Source: Bradyrhizobium sp. LTSP885
Lineage (GTDB): Bacteria > Pseudomonadota > Alphaproteobacteria > Rhizobiales > Xanthobacteraceae
Length of the DNA stretch: 64,000 nt
NCBI RefSeq assembly: GCF_000938305.1
Contig: NZ_JYMT01000031.1
Span: 62,001-126,000 of the forward strand
Direction of reading: 5' to 3'
Within the stretch, counting starts at the first letter, position 1. Each line of letters starts with the position of its first letter. Below the pieces are notes generated by a model. That model had not been told where the DNA came from and did not search any database. It saw nothing but the letters and a program-made list of their open reading frames with translations. The position numbers were made by a program, and so were the translations under genes. This document shows, in pieces, positions 7,489 through 15,525 of the stretch.

Positions 7489-8508
7489 TCAGCGCAAAGG
7501 AACTAGCGCTTGCAGGACGTCGCGCTTCCACGTTTGACGGGCACTGTCGAAAGCTGCGAAATCATGGTCGAACTGCCAGTAGGCCGACGCCCAGCCAAAT
7601 TTGTCGGCGCAACGCGCCACGAACGACAGGTATCTTAGACGGCTGTCAGCTGGAGCACGCTCGTAAACCCCGAACTCACCAAGGTAAATCGGGCGCTTCT
7701 CCCGTTCCGACCAGAGGCGAATTCTGCTGAAATCAGCGATCACTTTCGCCTCATCCTCCGGCGTGCCCCAATCCAGTGGCCCGATCTTCGAGAACGTCGA
7801 AGACCACGGCGCGCCCTGATGGGTAAACCGTATCGGCGCGTAGTAGTGAAATGTCACGATGAGCCTTCTGTCGTCGGTCGGCAACGTCAGATCGTCGATC
7901 GATGCAACCTCTGTGTTGAGCGCGGCGACAATGACAGGCCGTTCGGGATTCGTGTTCCGGATGATACCAAGACATTCACTGAGCAGTGAATTCCACTCAG
8001 CCGAGGTCATATGCCCTCCCGGCTCATTAAGAATCTCAAACACCAGCGCAGGATATTTCCCCGCATAGCGTGACGCGACCTGCCTCCAGAACGATGTGAG
8101 CTTCTCCGTGCACCCTGGAACATCGCGTTGGCACAGATCCGTATCATGCTCATCGAGGATCGGAGTGAGGCGCCGCGCGAGAGCCGCCTCGATAATCGCA
8201 TCGAGGCGCTTCAGAACGGCTTCGTCCAGAACGTTCTCGGCATTCATGAACTTGAAGCCGAAGAGATTGATCCTGACATGCGAGAATCCGGCATTCCGGA
8301 TTGCGGTCAGGTTGTCGAGGCGGAACGGCGCATTCGCGGCGCCTTCCCAAATGCCGTCGTATCCGAGAATGTTGATGCCACGTCCCAATGCCGCCACGTC
8401 CCGGGACGGGCGCGGCTCAGCCCCCTGAACCGGAGAGACCAGCACGGCAAGGAGGAACGTCAGAACCAGATTGAGCGCTCTTGGCCAGTGTGCGCGGACC
8501 GTCTTCAT
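7489..8508 (-). CDS. Secreted glycoside hydrolase family 5 (cellulase-like)
   Basis: 339 residues. A signal peptide is clear (hydrophobic ALNLVLTFLLAVLVS ending at an A-rich cleavage region near residue 30). The TIM-barrel shows GH5 landmarks: HVRINLF near 75, the acid/base in FEILNEPGG near 160, HYYAP, and the nucleophile in YLGEFGVYE near 285. GH5 enzymes cleave beta-1,4-type glycans by a retaining mechanism. The ATG overlaps the stop of the Wzy-like polymerase by four bases, so it is probably co-translated with polymer synthesis. It may trim or release the nascent polysaccharide in the periplasm. The exact substrate is unknown. Confidence 0.87.
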   Translation of the reverse strand: MKTVRAHWPRALNLVLTFLLAVLVSPVQGAEPRPSRDVAALGRGINILGYDGIWEGAANAPFRLDNLTAIRNAGFSHVRINLFGFKFMNAENVLDEAVLKRLDAIIEAALARRLTPILDEHDTDLCQRDVPGCTEKLTSFWRQVASRYAGKYPALVFEILNEPGGHMTSAEWNSLLSECLGIIRNTNPERPVIVAALNTEVASIDDLTLPTDDRRLIVTFHYYAPIRFTHQGAPWSSTFSKIGPLDWGTPEDEAKVIADFSRIRLWSEREKRPIYLGEFGVYERAPADSRLRYLSFVARCADKFGWASAYWQFDHDFAAFDSARQTWKRDVLQALVPLR

Positions 8509-9806
8509 TGCGGCTCCAACTCACGACCTGCCGACGGCACCGGCCTGCAGACCGCGAGGAAGAAGGCGACGAACAGCACCGACGTAAACATCGTCGACCG
8601 GAGAAATGTCGTCTCGGTAAAATTCGTCTGACAGACAAGAAAGACAAACCCTATGATGAGGGCACAGTGGGCACGGTCAATTGCCCGGGCGGAAATCAGG
8701 TAGAGCACCTTGTTCGAAAAGAGAACGACGCTTGCCGTGAAGATGAGATAACCCAGAAACCCCGTTTCGACGAGAATGGCGATGTAACCATTGTGGTAGT
8801 TATCGAGCACCCAACCATGGTTCTGTTCGAAATAATCGTAGATCGCCGGGTTCGTCCAGAATCCGTTGATTCCGAAGCCGAGCAAGGGCGCATCGTCGAA
8901 ATGGCCGATTGCGTACTGCCAGATGTAGGTTCTCTCGGTGAAGTCGATCGTCGCGTCAAACAGATGAATCGCGTCGTATCCGGTCGCGTAAAAATACAGG
9001 ATCAGGAGGCCGGCCATGACGCACATGACGACGGGCAACACCGCATAGACCTTCATGCACCTGATCGACCACAGGGACGTGAAGAGCAGGCAGCAAGCGA
9101 CCAATGCCAGGGCGCCAGCGCCTCGCGATTCCGACGCGATGACGCAGGCCGAGGCGAGCAGGAAGGTAAAGAGAAAGGCCAACCAGCCCTGTCCGGTTAG
9201 CTTTCGATAACACGAAAAGAACATCAGATACGCCCCGGCAAAGCCCAGCGTTTGTTTAGATTCGAAGACGCCTTGCCATTGGCCATTGTGCATCCAGCTC
9301 TGGTCGACCCCGATATCGGGCAGGAAAACTGCACAAAGAGCCGATGCGGCAACCAGTACAAACAGGCCTCGCGTGGTCGATTTGACGATGTCATCGATAT
9401 CGGCGCGGGTGATAAGGCAGAACGCGCCGAAGGTCGTTACCGCAAGCGCCGCAGCTTTCATGATCGCGGCAAGACCGAGGTTGGTCCAGAGCACGGAAAT
9501 CGTGGCAAGGACGTAGAATGCAACGATTGCGATCGAGTCAGGGTTGAAGGCCAGCCGCAGCCCGGGACGCACAAACGCGCTTGCGTAGATCAGCAAGCCC
9601 CACATCAACATGGCAACGGCTTGCTGCAGATAGGTCTGTTCCACCGGAAGCAGCGCGGCGTTGAAGGTCCCCATCGACATGATCACGTTGATGGTGATGG
9701 AGCAATTGATGAGAGCCTTTGCGACGCGTTGCGTCTCGATCCCGCGCGATGGCGAGGTCGCGCCGTCAATGGCGCTCCAATCCGTCTCGGTCTGTGTTCT
9801 GGTCAT
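8505..9806 (-). CDS. O-antigen ligase/ExoQ-like polysaccharide polymerase (Wzy family)
   Basis: 433 residues from the ATG at 9806; a GTG at 9827 is an alternative and neither has a strong ribosome site. About ten to twelve hydrophobic segments surround a large loop with the Wzy_C-type pattern ERTYIWQYAIGHF, LLGFGINGFW and NYHNGYIAILVETG. Such inner-membrane proteins polymerise lipid-linked repeat units or ligate polymer. It sits between the WecG-type transferase and the GH5 gene with a four-base overlap to the latter. It may be either a polymerase or a ligase; the locus context favours polymerase. Confidence 0.85.
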   Translation of the reverse strand: MTRTQTETDWSAIDGATSPSRGIETQRVAKALINCSITINVIMSMGTFNAALLPVEQTYLQQAVAMLMWGLLIYASAFVRPGLRLAFNPDSIAIVAFYVLATISVLWTNLGLAAIMKAAALAVTTFGAFCLITRADIDDIVKSTTRGLFVLVAASALCAVFLPDIGVDQSWMHNGQWQGVFESKQTLGFAGAYLMFFSCYRKLTGQGWLAFLFTFLLASACVIASESRGAGALALVACCLLFTSLWSIRCMKVYAVLPVVMCVMAGLLILYFYATGYDAIHLFDATIDFTERTYIWQYAIGHFDDAPLLGFGINGFWTNPAIYDYFEQNHGWVLDNYHNGYIAILVETGFLGYLIFTASVVLFSNKVLYLISARAIDRAHCALIIGFVFLVCQTNFTETTFLRSTMFTSVLFVAFFLAVCRPVPSAGRELEPQ

Positions 9807-9898
9807 TGAACGAGCTTCGTGAAGCACGGTTTGATCTTACTGACAACTCCGGCCAGTTGGACCGGGGTGCGCACCTCGCACTCAACCCCACGCGGCGC

Positions 9899-10987
9899 TC
9901 AGTCCCGCTTGGTCAGCGAGGGCCGGGTCCGGTTGAACAGCAGATAGAGGGCACGCGGATTTGTGGTCAGGTAGCGCCAGAACAACCGGCGCGGTTCGAG
10001 CCAAATGCGCCAGGCCCATTCCAGTCCGATGTTCTGCATCCAGTTCGGCGCGCGCGGCCGGCTGCCCGACAGGAAGTTGAACAATCCTCCCGAGGTCTTG
10101 ATGACGCCGACATTGCAGAGCCGCGGCATGAACTCCTCGACGAAGGCCTGCTCGTAGGGCACGCCAAGCGCGACCCAGAGATAATCCGGCGCCAGCGCGT
10201 TGATTTCATCCACCTTGGACCGCAGCGCCTCGCCACGGAGATAGCCATGCGAATGGCCGACGATCTTCAGCTTCGGATACAGGCTGCGGACATTGGCGAC
10301 CGCAGCTTCGTTTTCACCCTCATCGGCGCCAAACATGTAGAAGGTCAGCCCGACGGCTTGCGCCTTGCGCGCCACGATGTGGAACAGGTCAGTGGTCGCG
10401 ACACGTTCTGGAAGCGGCTCCAGCAATTTGAGCTTCGACATCGTGACCAGCGGCTGGCCATCGGCGTTGATCAGATCGGCGGCGCGAAACAGCCGGTCGG
10501 TCCGCGGCTCGGTCGAGCAGCGCGACAGCACCTCGCCATTGGCCGAGGTCAAGTAGAGCGGCCGACCGATCCGCCGGCACGGATGCACCACGTCGATCAT
10601 GAAGTCCGCCGTCTGCTCGAGATCGAGCACGGCGAGCCGCAGCCCGCCTACGGTCGCCCGGGGAACCCCGGCGGTGGCGGCTCTGCCGAGAGGATTGGCG
10701 CGACGTTCGTGGATGTCGGCGGCACCAACCGGCGTTGACGACGGTGCGGTGGTCTCCGTCGCTGATGCCGAAGGCGTGCCAGGCGATGTGTCGTAAATCC
10801 GGACAGGTGGAACAGCCGTGTCGGAATCGAGACGCCGAATGCGTGCGCCGTCGCCTCCCGGCAGCGAAATCGGGTCGGAAACGCGGGCTTTTTGACGATG
10901 GCTCAACATGTTCACCAGAATTCCAATGTTACGCATTCCAAATTGCAATATCCGGTCCAGATCCGGCGTCGGTTCTTGCCGCAACAT
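9899..10987 (-). CDS. WecG/TagA/CpsF-family glycosyltransferase
   Basis: 362 residues as read from the ATG at 10987; internal ATGs at 10936 and 10909 are possible starts. The catalytic domain occupies about residues 115-340, with the conserved INADGQPLV (putative catalytic Asp), the FMFGADEGENEAA block, WVALGVPYEQAF and the C-terminal LEWAWRIWLEPRR/YLTTNP. The family transfers N-acetyl-mannosaminuronic acid or related sugars to lipid-linked acceptors. The first 110 residues are low-complexity and proline/alanine rich, probably not part of the enzyme core. It is the probable first gene of a wecG-wzy-GH5 transcript. Confidence 0.88.
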   Translation of the reverse strand: MLRQEPTPDLDRILQFGMRNIGILVNMLSHRQKARVSDPISLPGGDGARIRRLDSDTAVPPVRIYDTSPGTPSASATETTAPSSTPVGAADIHERRANPLGRAATAGVPRATVGGLRLAVLDLEQTADFMIDVVHPCRRIGRPLYLTSANGEVLSRCSTEPRTDRLFRAADLINADGQPLVTMSKLKLLEPLPERVATTDLFHIVARKAQAVGLTFYMFGADEGENEAAVANVRSLYPKLKIVGHSHGYLRGEALRSKVDEINALAPDYLWVALGVPYEQAFVEEFMPRLCNVGVIKTSGGLFNFLSGSRPRAPNWMQNIGLEWAWRIWLEPRRLFWRYLTTNPRALYLLFNRTRPSLTKRD

Positions 10988-11040
10988 TTAGCTTGCGGCT
11001 GTAAGAGTTCCTTAACCATCGCGACGTCGGTACACCCCTG

Positions 11041-11055
11041 TCGAATTCAATTCGA
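11041..11055. promoter_or_regulatory. Perfect 15-bp palindrome in a divergent promoter region
   Basis: TCGAATT-C-AATTCGA is a perfect 7-1-7 inverted repeat between the divergent WecG-like and CelD-like genes, where an operator would be expected. Related elements occur at 15511-15525 and, as a left half, at 17615-17624. The protein that would bind is unknown. The surrounding 10988-11246 region otherwise shows only AT-rich promoter-like DNA. Confidence 0.4.
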
Positions 11056-11246
11056 ACGACATGTCAGGCCGGTGCCCACGGCAACCCGTCTCGGCTCGAC
11101 GCGGGAGTCTAGGGATTCGTGAAGCATTGGAGGAAATGCGTTAATCCAAATCGCATTCCGCCGCTGCCGCAACCGGCCCACCTCTGCTACAAGAGTGCCG
11201 CGCCGGCTTGACCGGCGCTCCGAAACTGCCCGGTTGTTGGTTTCAA

Positions 11247-12383
11247 ATGAACAAGAATAATGACGCGTTCGATGTCAGCATCGACGACGCATTCGATTTT
11301 TTGTCACAGGAATACGCGGAACTGTTCGATGGCTCGGACGCCACCGCGTTCCAGCATCCGCTGTGGCTGGACGGCCTATACCGCAAACTCGCTCCATCGG
11401 CGGCGGCGAAGCCGCTGGTCGTCGTCGTTCGCTATCGCGCAACCGGGGCGCTCGCAGCCGTGCTGCCCTTGCTGCGGATCCGGCGCGGACCGATGCGGAC
11501 GATAGAATTCGCGGATCTCCGAGTGTCCGACTACCTGGCGCCCGTCTGTACTGCCAAAACATTTGCTGATCTGCTGCAGGATGAGGATGCCTGTCTGAAT
11601 CTTCGACGGCTCGTCAAACCGTTCGATCTGTTGCGGATACCCAAACTGCTCGACGCGAGGATGCCGATCGAGAGCCTTCTCGGCGCGCCGCGCCGTGGCT
11701 TCATGGATACCAATGCCTACGCGACGGTCCTGGTCTCGCCGTTCGAGCAATGGCAGGCCAATGCGCTGGGACGGTCCTATCAGAAAGAACTCGCAAAGAA
11801 ATGGCGCCAGATTGAAAAGAGGGGCGCGTTGACGTTTTCATGTTGTGCCGACAGCACCTCCATCCTCGAGGCAATGGAGGTGATGAAGAAGTTTCGCGGC
11901 CCGCGTTTTGAGGCACAAGGTGACGGCGATCTGCTGCAGCGTCCGGCGTATTTCGACTTCTATTCCGGCGTGGCGCTCCGCGGTCTCGGATCCTTTGTTC
12001 GGCTCTATGCCATGAAGATGGACGGCGAAGTGATCGCGGCCGTGCTGGGGCTATGCCACCGTGACAGCCTCCTCGTCGTCATGACCGCGTTCGATATCGC
12101 GGGGTACAAGAGCCAGTCGATCGGCGCGCTGATGTTTGAGCGGGTTGCCAGGGATTGCATCGAACGCGGAGATCAGGTCCTGGATTTCACCATCGGCGAT
12201 GAGCCGTACAAGAAGCAGTTCGGCGCGCAACCCACGCCGATGTCGAGCGTGACGCAAGCCGGCAGCGCGGCGGGCTCGGTCGCCTTGTTTGCGCTGAAAC
12301 AGGCGCCCTGGATCAAGCAGGCTGCCAAGCGAATGGCCGACGTCAGGCTTCCGCCGACACGTACCTCAACCGATGCGCGTTAG
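11247..12383 (+). CDS. CelD/FemAB-like GNAT-family acyltransferase
   Basis: 378 residues from the ATG at 11247; a TTG at 11208 would add 13 residues and is less likely. The C-terminal half carries the acetyltransferase_6 (BcsL/CelD) pattern: SYQKELAKKWRQIEKRG, then FRGPRFEAQGDGDL and LDFTIGDEPYKKQFGA near the end. Members are often encoded in exopolysaccharide or cellulose loci, where they are thought to acylate a sugar precursor or polymer. It is monocistronic here, convergent with the FAD monooxygenase 28 bp away. The actual acceptor is unknown. Confidence 0.82.
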   Translation: MNKNNDAFDVSIDDAFDFLSQEYAELFDGSDATAFQHPLWLDGLYRKLAPSAAAKPLVVVVRYRATGALAAVLPLLRIRRGPMRTIEFADLRVSDYLAPVCTAKTFADLLQDEDACLNLRRLVKPFDLLRIPKLLDARMPIESLLGAPRRGFMDTNAYATVLVSPFEQWQANALGRSYQKELAKKWRQIEKRGALTFSCCADSTSILEAMEVMKKFRGPRFEAQGDGDLLQRPAYFDFYSGVALRGLGSFVRLYAMKMDGEVIAAVLGLCHRDSLLVVMTAFDIAGYKSQSIGALMFERVARDCIERGDQVLDFTIGDEPYKKQFGAQPTPMSSVTQAGSAAGSVALFALKQAPWIKQAAKRMADVRLPPTRTSTDAR

Positions 12384-12411
12384 CCGCCCGGCTCGAGCGA
12401 GCTAACTCCTT

Positions 12412-13632
12412 CTATCTGAGCGCACCACGAAAGCGCGCGATCCATCCCGGATGAATCCGGTCTACCCGGTAAGTGACGCTGCGCCGCAGGAAGTGCAGCC
12501 TGCGTCGGACCGTCCACTCCACGTCGTTGCTCGATGTCAGGGCGCGACGAAAGCGCGCCATGCGCAGCGAGCGCTGGTCGGCTGCGATTTTGTCTCGATC
12601 GGAATAGAACTGGGATATCTTTTCGATACCCATGCCTTCGGTTTCGAGCCAGCGTGGCGCATAATGCGTGCAAAGACGCTCGACATCCACCAGCAGGCGG
12701 CTCACGCCGGTTCCGGCGGCGGGACAGTTGGTTTGAAACGCGTCACCGATCAGCACGACCCCCGGCTGCAGATGTCCTTCGACCACGGACAGGTCCATCA
12801 CCCAGTTCTGCACGCGATCGACAATTCTGAAATCATCGAGATAAGGCCGCAATCCGGGCATCAGGCGAAGCAGCGTCGATTTCGTGTCCCGGCGCAGCTC
12901 ACGCATGATCGGATCGGTCGGATCACGGAACATGAACAGGTTTGCCCGCATGCCGGCCGGCACGGGAAACAGACTGAGATAATCGACGCCATCGGTGGTC
13001 CGTTCGCCGTAGCAGGTCAACGCCTCGAAATCGAACGGCGCGTTATCCGGACGTGCGATCGTGAAACCGAATGTCACCGAATGACGCGCGGCGAGCACCC
13101 GACGCTTCATTCCAAGATTGTAGCCAAGAGCTCCCGCCATGCCCGTCGCCAGGACGACCAGGCGCGAAATGACACGCCTTCCGGAAGCCAGCACCAGATG
13201 TTGACGGTCATCGCTGCTGTCTATCCCAATCACCTGATCGACCAGGAAGCTGGAAGGATCGGGCATCAGGCGTCGGGCCATGGCAACGAGATCGGCATAG
13301 GGAAGCCCGTACGCCTGGCCGATACTGATATCGACCAGCTTGCCATCTCTGATGTTGAGCACACGGTCATACGAAGACGCGACGGCCTCGACTTCGCCGA
13401 TGAAGCCCAACCGGCGAAGAATTTCGACCTGCTGACCGGCAATCTTCTCGACGCGAAATTCGTTCGGCTGGATCGCACGCTTCTCGATCACGACAACCCG
13501 GTACCCTGCCCGCGCGAGCACGGCCCCTGCCAATGAGCCCGCCAATCCGCCGCCGACGATGGCGATATCGGCTTCGATTGCTTGAGGCTCGCTTGCCGCA
13601 ACCGGTCTTGTCACGCTTTCGTTGACGATCAT
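12412..13632 (-). CDS. FAD-dependent monooxygenase/oxidoreductase
   Basis: 406 residues from the ATG at 13632, which has GGAG about 8 bases upstream; the frame stays open to 13785 but that extension lacks a ribosome site. It has the Rossmann FAD motif IVGGGLAGSLAGAVLARAG near residue 20, the ribityl-binding VLIGDAFQTNCPAAGTG near 315, and a PHBH/geranylgeranyl-reductase-like layout. It would oxidise or reduce a lipid or small aromatic substrate using FAD and NAD(P)H. Its role within the polysaccharide locus is unclear; modification of a lipid carrier is one possibility, but nothing in the sequence decides it. Confidence 0.8.
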   Translation of the reverse strand: MIVNESVTRPVAASEPQAIEADIAIVGGGLAGSLAGAVLARAGYRVVVIEKRAIQPNEFRVEKIAGQQVEILRRLGFIGEVEAVASSYDRVLNIRDGKLVDISIGQAYGLPYADLVAMARRLMPDPSSFLVDQVIGIDSSDDRQHLVLASGRRVISRLVVLATGMAGALGYNLGMKRRVLAARHSVTFGFTIARPDNAPFDFEALTCYGERTTDGVDYLSLFPVPAGMRANLFMFRDPTDPIMRELRRDTKSTLLRLMPGLRPYLDDFRIVDRVQNWVMDLSVVEGHLQPGVVLIGDAFQTNCPAAGTGVSRLLVDVERLCTHYAPRWLETEGMGIEKISQFYSDRDKIAADQRSLRMARFRRALTSSNDVEWTVRRRLHFLRRSVTYRVDRIHPGWIARFRGALR

Positions 13633-14163
13633 GCTGTCCACTCCGACGGCCACTGGCACCGGAACTGCAATATTCTTGCCTGTTGTGCGCTTCCCCGAGC
13701 CGGCACGGTTCATTCCGGAATTGAGGTTAACCGCAGCAACCGGAACCCAACCGGCGACATCCCGGCACATGCCTTGCAGTATCAATGTTATGAAAATCCG
13801 TTTTCCGGTCGCCCGGCGGCAGAATGGGTGGTTGATGACTGCCGGATCGATGGCTCAAGACCATTCTCGGAGCACCACTCCAACGCGAACGTGCTGTTGA
13901 TGCGCAGATGCAGCTTCCACAAGCCTTGGTCACGCGGTCACGCCGATGGCGAGGAAAAGTCCGCGCCTGCCCCGTTTGGGGACAGCGAGGACGGCGCCGC
14001 TCCAGATTGGAGCAAGGCGGCAAGTTCGGCTGATTCACATTTTCGCGGAACCGGAGCCGGCCAGGACGAACGAAATCTTAGCAACGGATCATTAACATTT
14101 CCGACGCGAACGAATCCGGCACCCGAACGGACTGCACTAACCTAGAGAGAGTTCCCTCGTTTC
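13633..14163. other. Long intergenic region upstream of the flippase gene
   Basis: About 530 bp between the divergent monooxygenase and flippase genes. Open readings on both strands (13582-14145 plus, 13727-14038 minus) have no domain resemblance, no ribosome site and an amino-acid composition typical of shadow frames. The segment must hold both promoters. A TTAACATTT stretch near 14090-14100 is AT-rich and promoter-like. I see no hairpin or repeat of note. Confidence 0.5.
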
Positions 14164-15510
14164 ATGCTTGGCTCCATTATCCAATTGATGCGGCGTGATG
14201 TGACGCGCGGCGTTGCCGGGACCATTCTTCTCAAGGTCGGCAGCGGCGGGCTTGCGTTCGTGCTGTTCTCGTTGGCTGCGCGAGCAATGTCGCCTGAGGC
14301 GTTTGGAGATTTTGCGACCTGGCTGTCCATTGCCCAGATCGCTTCCGTCGTCGGCCTGGTCGGCCAGGAGCTGCTTCTTGTTCGGTTTCTCAACGAGTAC
14401 CAGGTGCGAGGTCAGGCCGACCTCACCAAGGGTGTGCTGTTTTCCAGCCTGAAGATCTGCGCAGTCGCCATGCTGATTTCGATCGCAGCGATCGCAGCGA
14501 TCGCGGGCATTCGCGGCGAGTGGTGGCTCCTGATCGTATCGGTCGCTGCGTTCACGGCCGTGAACGCCGGCCTCATGCTCGGCAGCCAGATCGCGCGATC
14601 GCTGGTCAGTATTCTGATGGGAGAAGGCAATCGGGAGCTGTTCTGGCGGGTCGCAGTTGTCCTGTTCTTGATCGCGGTGCTGTTCGGTCACCGGCAGCTC
14701 GATCCCGCCGAGCTTTTCACTGCGATGACGGTCGCCATGGCCCTCGGCCTGGTCGTACAGGTCGTTTCGATCGCGCGCGTGCTTCCGAATCTGCGCAGCG
14801 TATCGGCCCGCACCGAGACGTCCCGCTGGAGGTCGAGTGCGCTCCGCTTCTGGCTTGCCTCCATTCTTGAAGCGGCAAACCAGTATTTCGACGTCATCCT
14901 CGTCTACTGGATGCTCGATCCGGCAACCGCCGGAGTCTATTTCGCGGCTTCGCGTCTTGCGAACATCTTCGCCATGCTCTCGGCCGCCCTGTATACGTTC
15001 GGGGCGCGCCGGCTCCCCTCGCTCTACTTCAGCAAGAATCACCGGGAATTCGAGCACACGCTGCAGCTCATGGCGGAGGTAACCGCGCTTTGCGTCCTCG
15101 GCGGGCTCGTCCTTGTCTGGATCGGCGCGCCCTATCTTCTCGGCCTGTTCGGGCCGCATTTCGCCGCGCAGCAGTGGGTGCTGATCGTGCTCGCGCTCGG
15201 GACGGCCATTCAGGCGGCGGGCGGCCCGGCTGCAGCCATATTGCAGCTCACCGGCCATGAGGGCGAGTATGTTCCCGTGATCGCGGCGAACGTGGTGTTG
15301 CGGCTGGTCGGGTTTCTCGTTCTGATCCCCTGGCTGGGCGTGCTCGGCGCCGCCATTTCGGCCACCGCTTCGCTGACACTCGCGACCATCGCACTCAACG
15401 TGCTTTGCCGCCGGCGTGCCGGCGTTGACCCATCAATTCTGGCGCTCTCTCGCCTCCTGTCGCCTAAGGCCGGCGCTTACGCCGTTCGTGCCACGGAATC
15501 GAAGGAGTAA
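14164..15510 (+). CDS. Wzx-type polysaccharide flippase (MVF/oligosaccharide flippase superfamily)
   Basis: 448 residues with about twelve hydrophobic segments, the expected size and layout of an O-unit/EPS-unit translocase. The N-terminal FVLFSLAARAMSPEAFGDFA wording is typical of the polysaccharide_synt family. It should flip undecaprenyl-linked repeat units to the periplasmic face for the Wzy-like polymerase encoded at 8505-9806. It is transcribed rightward and ends six bases from the convergent Wzc-like gene. Confidence 0.87.
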   Translation: MLGSIIQLMRRDVTRGVAGTILLKVGSGGLAFVLFSLAARAMSPEAFGDFATWLSIAQIASVVGLVGQELLLVRFLNEYQVRGQADLTKGVLFSSLKICAVAMLISIAAIAAIAGIRGEWWLLIVSVAAFTAVNAGLMLGSQIARSLVSILMGEGNRELFWRVAVVLFLIAVLFGHRQLDPAELFTAMTVAMALGLVVQVVSIARVLPNLRSVSARTETSRWRSSALRFWLASILEAANQYFDVILVYWMLDPATAGVYFAASRLANIFAMLSAALYTFGARRLPSLYFSKNHREFEHTLQLMAEVTALCVLGGLVLVWIGAPYLLGLFGPHFAAQQWVLIVLALGTAIQAAGGPAAAILQLTGHEGEYVPVIAANVVLRLVGFLVLIPWLGVLGAAISATASLTLATIALNVLCRRRAGVDPSILALSRLLSPKAGAYAVRATESKE

Positions 15511-15525
15511 GCGAGTTCAACTCGC
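15511..15525. repeat. 15-bp palindrome at a convergent gene junction
   Basis: GCGAGTT-C-AACTCGC is a perfect 7-1-7 inverted repeat spanning the six-base gap between the flippase stop and the Wzc-like stop, including the latter's last codons. It has the same geometry as the element at 11041-11055 (shared core CGARTTCAAYTCG). At this position it might serve as a weak bidirectional terminator hairpin rather than an operator. No T-tract follows on either strand. Confidence 0.35.

Noticed and set aside
13727..14038. 103-codon minus-strand frame in the gap before the flippase gene
   Set aside because: Cys/Arg/Pro-rich shadow-like composition, no start signal, no similarity that I recognise.
14479..14508. 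Short tandem repeat of a GATCGCAGC-like unit
   Set aside because: In-frame within the flippase and encodes a hydrophobic Ile-Ala-Ala run of a membrane helix; only about three units.
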